DNA of 25,196 bases from Bodo saltans (lineage: Eukaryota > Euglenozoa > Kinetoplastea > Eubodonida > Bodonidae). The notes under the pieces are model-generated. The model searched no databases. It saw only the letters and a list, made by a program, of their open reading frames with translations, and had not been told where the DNA came from. The position numbers were made by a program, and so were the translations under genes. Positions 22,376-25,196 of this stretch are shown one piece after another (within the stretch, counting starts at the first letter, position 1; every line of letters begins with the position of its first letter). Location: positions 1 to 25,196 of the forward strand of contig CYKH01002197.1 in assembly GCA_001460835.1 (NCBI GenBank), given 5' to 3'.

Positions 22376-25196
22376 ATGTCAATGATGATAAAAGCTTCCG
22401 CAACGATTGTGCGTGAAATAGGTTGTGACTTGGCACTTGCTCATCAGTCCTCGTCCGACCCACACGCTGCGTCCCTTGGGACGACGTTGCAACTCATAGA
22501 GAATGTTGCGCAGCACGTTGTCAATTTTTTTGCCATTGCTCCTGCAGCGGAATTCAAGCAATCTGATGAAGACGATCCCGAGCGCTTGGCGTTTCTGCAC
22601 GCAACGGATGGGCTCCTGTATGAAGTTCTGTCGACGCCAGCATCGTTGTTGGAATTGTCTCGCAAGCTGAGCTCCACTGCTGACTCCATTGTGGCCACCG
22701 CAAGCTCGCAGGAGTCCAAGTGCCTGAAAGAAACGTTTTCAGGCCTGTGCGTGGTGGTGGAGCTAGCCTCAGGAAGGATCACGGTGAAACAATTTGCGCA
22801 GCTCCGCCGATGTGCGTATGACACCTTTGCACGTTTGTCTCGCACGAACACACATCACGCTGTGCAGACGGAGGCCATTAAGCTTCTCACAATGGTCGTG
22901 GAAGCAGGTGCAGGGGGATCGTCGCCTCGCCTGCCTGCAGCAGAGGTGGACTTTGGGAGAACACTCGAGGCGATTGAGCGGTGTACGGCAAGGACCACTG
23001 GTGGGCAGGGTGCCCGGGGAGGTGCGCTTCGACTGCTAGGTACTCTTGCAAATGCTTATCCTGCTGAAGCAGTCGCCTTCCTTGGCCAAATACTTCAAAC
23101 GTTTCGAAGGTCGATGGAAGACATGATCGCAAAGTCGGAGCCAGACCAGCTTGCCGGTGAGGGGGTCATGCTCGGGTTGACTGCCCTGTTGCATCACTTC
23201 GGCTCACATGAGGCAACGGAGGCGGCGCTAGGCAGCCTCATGTTCCCATTTGTTCGTGGTGCGCTGCACGTCACTTTGGATCCGCAGCAGACTGCCCAGC
23301 AGCGCTATCGCTTCACTAAAGCAACACTAAAGTTTTTAAAGTATCACGCTATGTATATGCGAGTAGCGCTACATGGCGAAGCGGTGACAATGTTTCGCGT
23401 GCTACGCTCCCTTTGTGGGCACAAGAACGTCGACCTCCATAAAGAGGCATATCCAGCAGCGATGTCGTTCTTAGAAGCGTATGCATTCACCGCGTGCCAC
23501 CAGTCACCCCCCGCACAACCTTCCCTGCTCCCCCAGTTAATTCAAATGGCGAAGGAATCGCTGCTACGGGTTGACGTGGAGCCCTACGAGCTGTCCATCG
23601 CGGTGTCGTCGTTTGGAGCACTCGCCCGGCCTATGGCGCAACTGCTGACCCCTGTCGAAATGGTGGAAGTGTTTCGAGAGCTATCTGGGAAATCCCAAGC
23701 CCTCCTTGAGGCATCAGAGGCAGAGATGGAGAGCGCCACGAGGTACCTTCCGCAATTTCTGTCTACATACGCCGCAATCATTTACGAAATTGTACCTGAC
23801 GCATTGATTCACTCGTCCCATGGGCAAGCCGTAATGAATGCTGTCGAACAGCTGGTCGATTCTGTGCTCTTGTTGTTCCCCCGCCAGTATTATTTCCCGA
23901 AGCAACGTGCGGCGACGCCTTTGGCGCTCATGAAATTGTTTCTTGCGTGCACGCGGCACCCTGTTGTCCTTGGCCGCGTGTGCACCCGCTTTGTCGAGCG
24001 TGGGCTGACTCTTTCAATTGGAAGCAGCTCAATGTTCCGTGAGACCGTCACAAGCTCAGGAAGCCACACATTGCAGCGCCTCGACACTCTCGACGCTGAT
24101 CGAGTCGACACCGCGCCACCCATTCCTTCAGATCAACAGGAAGGCGCACTCTACGATGAATACATGCCCTTGTGGCATGGACTACTTACGATCAACACGG
24201 ACGTAGCCAAGTGGTCATACCCTTGGAAAGAGTCGCTCAGGGACGAAGAGGTGATGTCCCACTGCCACGCCATCCGATGGGAGCTGATGCGCTGCATCTC
24301 CCAAAGCATCAAAGTCCTGGACCTGCACTGCACCACCCAGGCGGCGCCCAACGTTTCCGGTGTTCAACCTGACCACTCGGCGCTAGGTGCAGGTGGGGCG
24401 TCCATTTCACCTCGCAATCCTAAGGATTATTCGCTGTTCCTATGCCTCGTACCTTTCTTTAGTAAAGTTGCACTGGCACTGTTCGACACTGCCTGCGGTG
24501 ATGACGAGTTGCTTGTCAACACTGGGGAGTGGGGCCTAGTGCTGGCACGGGCCTGCATCGACCGCTCATGTTTGTGGCCGCACGTATCAGGGTACTACAC
24601 AATTGTGGAGTCGTTACTAACGGCCCTACCCAAAGAAGTTCTGAAGCGACAAGGAGACTTGTCGGCGGCCCTCCTTAACTTCCATGAAGTAGCAATTCGC
24701 CGCATTCCTGATTGCTCACGAGAGCTCTTGTTCGCGTGTGTGTCGTGTCTTGCGGCGTACCCCGCACCTCAATTGATTACTGTCGATCAACTTGCAGCAC
24801 CACTCAAAACACTCCTGCAGCTTGGGCTTGAATACGAGCCCGCAGCCACCCGAGCAATCCAAACATTGAGCACTGTATTGGACCCACATCGCGCCAACGA
24901 AGTGCCCACGTCGCTTCTGTCCTCAGTGTTGCCGTTCCTGACGAGCTACGTTGCTCAGCAAAACAATCAACTAGAAGACGTAACGAGGTCTCATATTGCC
25001 CAGAGGGCCACTGAGCTTATTGGGCACGCAGGCCTCCGCCTTGCGTCGGCTATGGAGGACCCTCACGTGGACGACGACCTTACCACGCAGATGCACGCGT
25101 TGCAGTTGGATCCTGATCACACACTTCGACTAGTGCTGCCGTTCCGTGATACGGTGGTGGAGGTGCCTGTTGGCATGATGATCCCCAGAGTCCTTG
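22376..25196 (+). CDS. DNA-dependent protein kinase catalytic subunit (DNA-PKcs) homologue, N-terminal part only
   Basis: An open frame of 940 codons runs off the right edge with no stop. It is an all-helical, HEAT-like protein whose blocks align in order with the N-terminal arm of vertebrate DNA-PKcs. They are LLGTLANAYPAEAV near 221; LRSLCGHKNVDLHKEA near 343-356 (human CAHTNVELKKAA); LPQFLSTYAAIIYEIVPD; LMKLFLACTRHPVVLGR then FVERGLTL; NPKDYSLFLCLVPFF near 681 (human KPKDFSAF); VSGYYTIVESLL; and LVLPFRDTVVEV with MIPRVL at the end (human VPFREM... LPRV). DNA-PKcs is a PI3K-like kinase recruited by Ku to DNA double-strand breaks in end joining. The human protein has 4128 residues, so roughly 9-10 kb, including the kinase and FATC domains, should lie beyond the window. 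The matches run throughout and favour DNA-PKcs over TOR, ATM or Tra1, but the kinase is unseen. Confidence 0.85.
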   Translation, partial: MSMMIKASATIVREIGCDLALAHQSSSDPHAASLGTTLQLIENVAQHVVNFFAIAPAAEFKQSDEDDPERLAFLHATDGLLYEVLSTPASLLELSRKLSSTADSIVATASSQESKCLKETFSGLCVVVELASGRITVKQFAQLRRCAYDTFARLSRTNTHHAVQTEAIKLLTMVVEAGAGGSSPRLPAAEVDFGRTLEAIERCTARTTGGQGARGGALRLLGTLANAYPAEAVAFLGQILQTFRRSMEDMIAKSEPDQLAGEGVMLGLTALLHHFGSHEATEAALGSLMFPFVRGALHVTLDPQQTAQQRYRFTKATLKFLKYHAMYMRVALHGEAVTMFRVLRSLCGHKNVDLHKEAYPAAMSFLEAYAFTACHQSPPAQPSLLPQLIQMAKESLLRVDVEPYELSIAVSSFGALARPMAQLLTPVEMVEVFRELSGKSQALLEASEAEMESATRYLPQFLSTYAAIIYEIVPDALIHSSHGQAVMNAVEQLVDSVLLLFPRQYYFPKQRAATPLALMKLFLACTRHPVVLGRVCTRFVERGLTLSIGSSSMFRETVTSSGSHTLQRLDTLDADRVDTAPPIPSDQQEGALYDEYMPLWHGLLTINTDVAKWSYPWKESLRDEEVMSHCHAIRWELMRCISQSIKVLDLHCTTQAAPNVSGVQPDHSALGAGGASISPRNPKDYSLFLCLVPFFSKVALALFDTACGDDELLVNTGEWGLVLARACIDRSCLWPHVSGYYTIVESLLTALPKEVLKRQGDLSAALLNFHEVAIRRIPDCSRELLFACVSCLAAYPAPQLITVDQLAAPLKTLLQLGLEYEPAATRAIQTLSTVLDPHRANEVPTSLLSSVLPFLTSYVAQQNNQLEDVTRSHIAQRATELIGHAGLRLASAMEDPHVDDDLTTQMHALQLDPDHTLRLVLPFRDTVVEVPVGMMIPRVL

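Overview
The window reads as the left end of a chromosome from a kinetoplastid protist, most likely a free-living bodonid of the Bodo saltans type. It opens with 73 bases of C-rich telomeric CCCTAA repeats. Fifteen intronless protein genes follow, all on the + strand, mostly 90-220 bases apart. Most gaps hold a pyrimidine tract and then an AG just before the ATG, the layout of spliced-leader trans-splice acceptors in a polycistronic unit. TAA, TAG and TGA all act as stops. The bodonid assignment rests on this layout, on a long Ser/Thr-rich type I membrane protein of a style I associate with Bodo, and on a gene (DNA-PKcs) that trypanosomatid parasites are generally described as lacking. It is an inference, not a database match.

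Layout. 1-843: telomere, a 51-bp tandem repeat, an array of eleven 11-bp units, a homopolymer block, and the first splice acceptor; no convincing gene. 844-4128: a nucleotide-sugar/DMT-family transporter, an unrecognised basic-tailed protein, and a J-domain protein with a possible organelle presequence and a C-terminal membrane anchor. 4221-10017: an IQUB-like flagellar (radial spoke) protein, a four-pass tetraspanin-like protein, and a large Ser/Thr-rich surface protein with an NHL-like motif. 10170-13778: a 1202-residue RasGAP-domain protein. 13939-17451: cytosolic PheRS alpha, ribosomal protein eL20 (L18a), and ethanolamine-phosphate cytidylyltransferase. 17609-18591: two small unrecognised genes. 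18592-19277: about 690 bases without a convincing gene. 19278-22165: protein phosphatase methylesterase 1 and the deadenylase subunit PAN3. 22376-25196: the first 940 codons of a DNA-PKcs homologue that runs off the window.

The genes do not form one pathway, which is normal for a kinetoplastid gene cluster. They span surface and Golgi transport, flagellum, Ras-type signalling, translation, phospholipid synthesis, PP2A control, mRNA decay and DNA repair. The strongest lead is the DNA-PKcs homologue, which implies that canonical end-joining machinery persists in this lineage. Second is the orientation: every gene is read away from the telomere, so transcription probably starts in or near the 843-base subtelomere.
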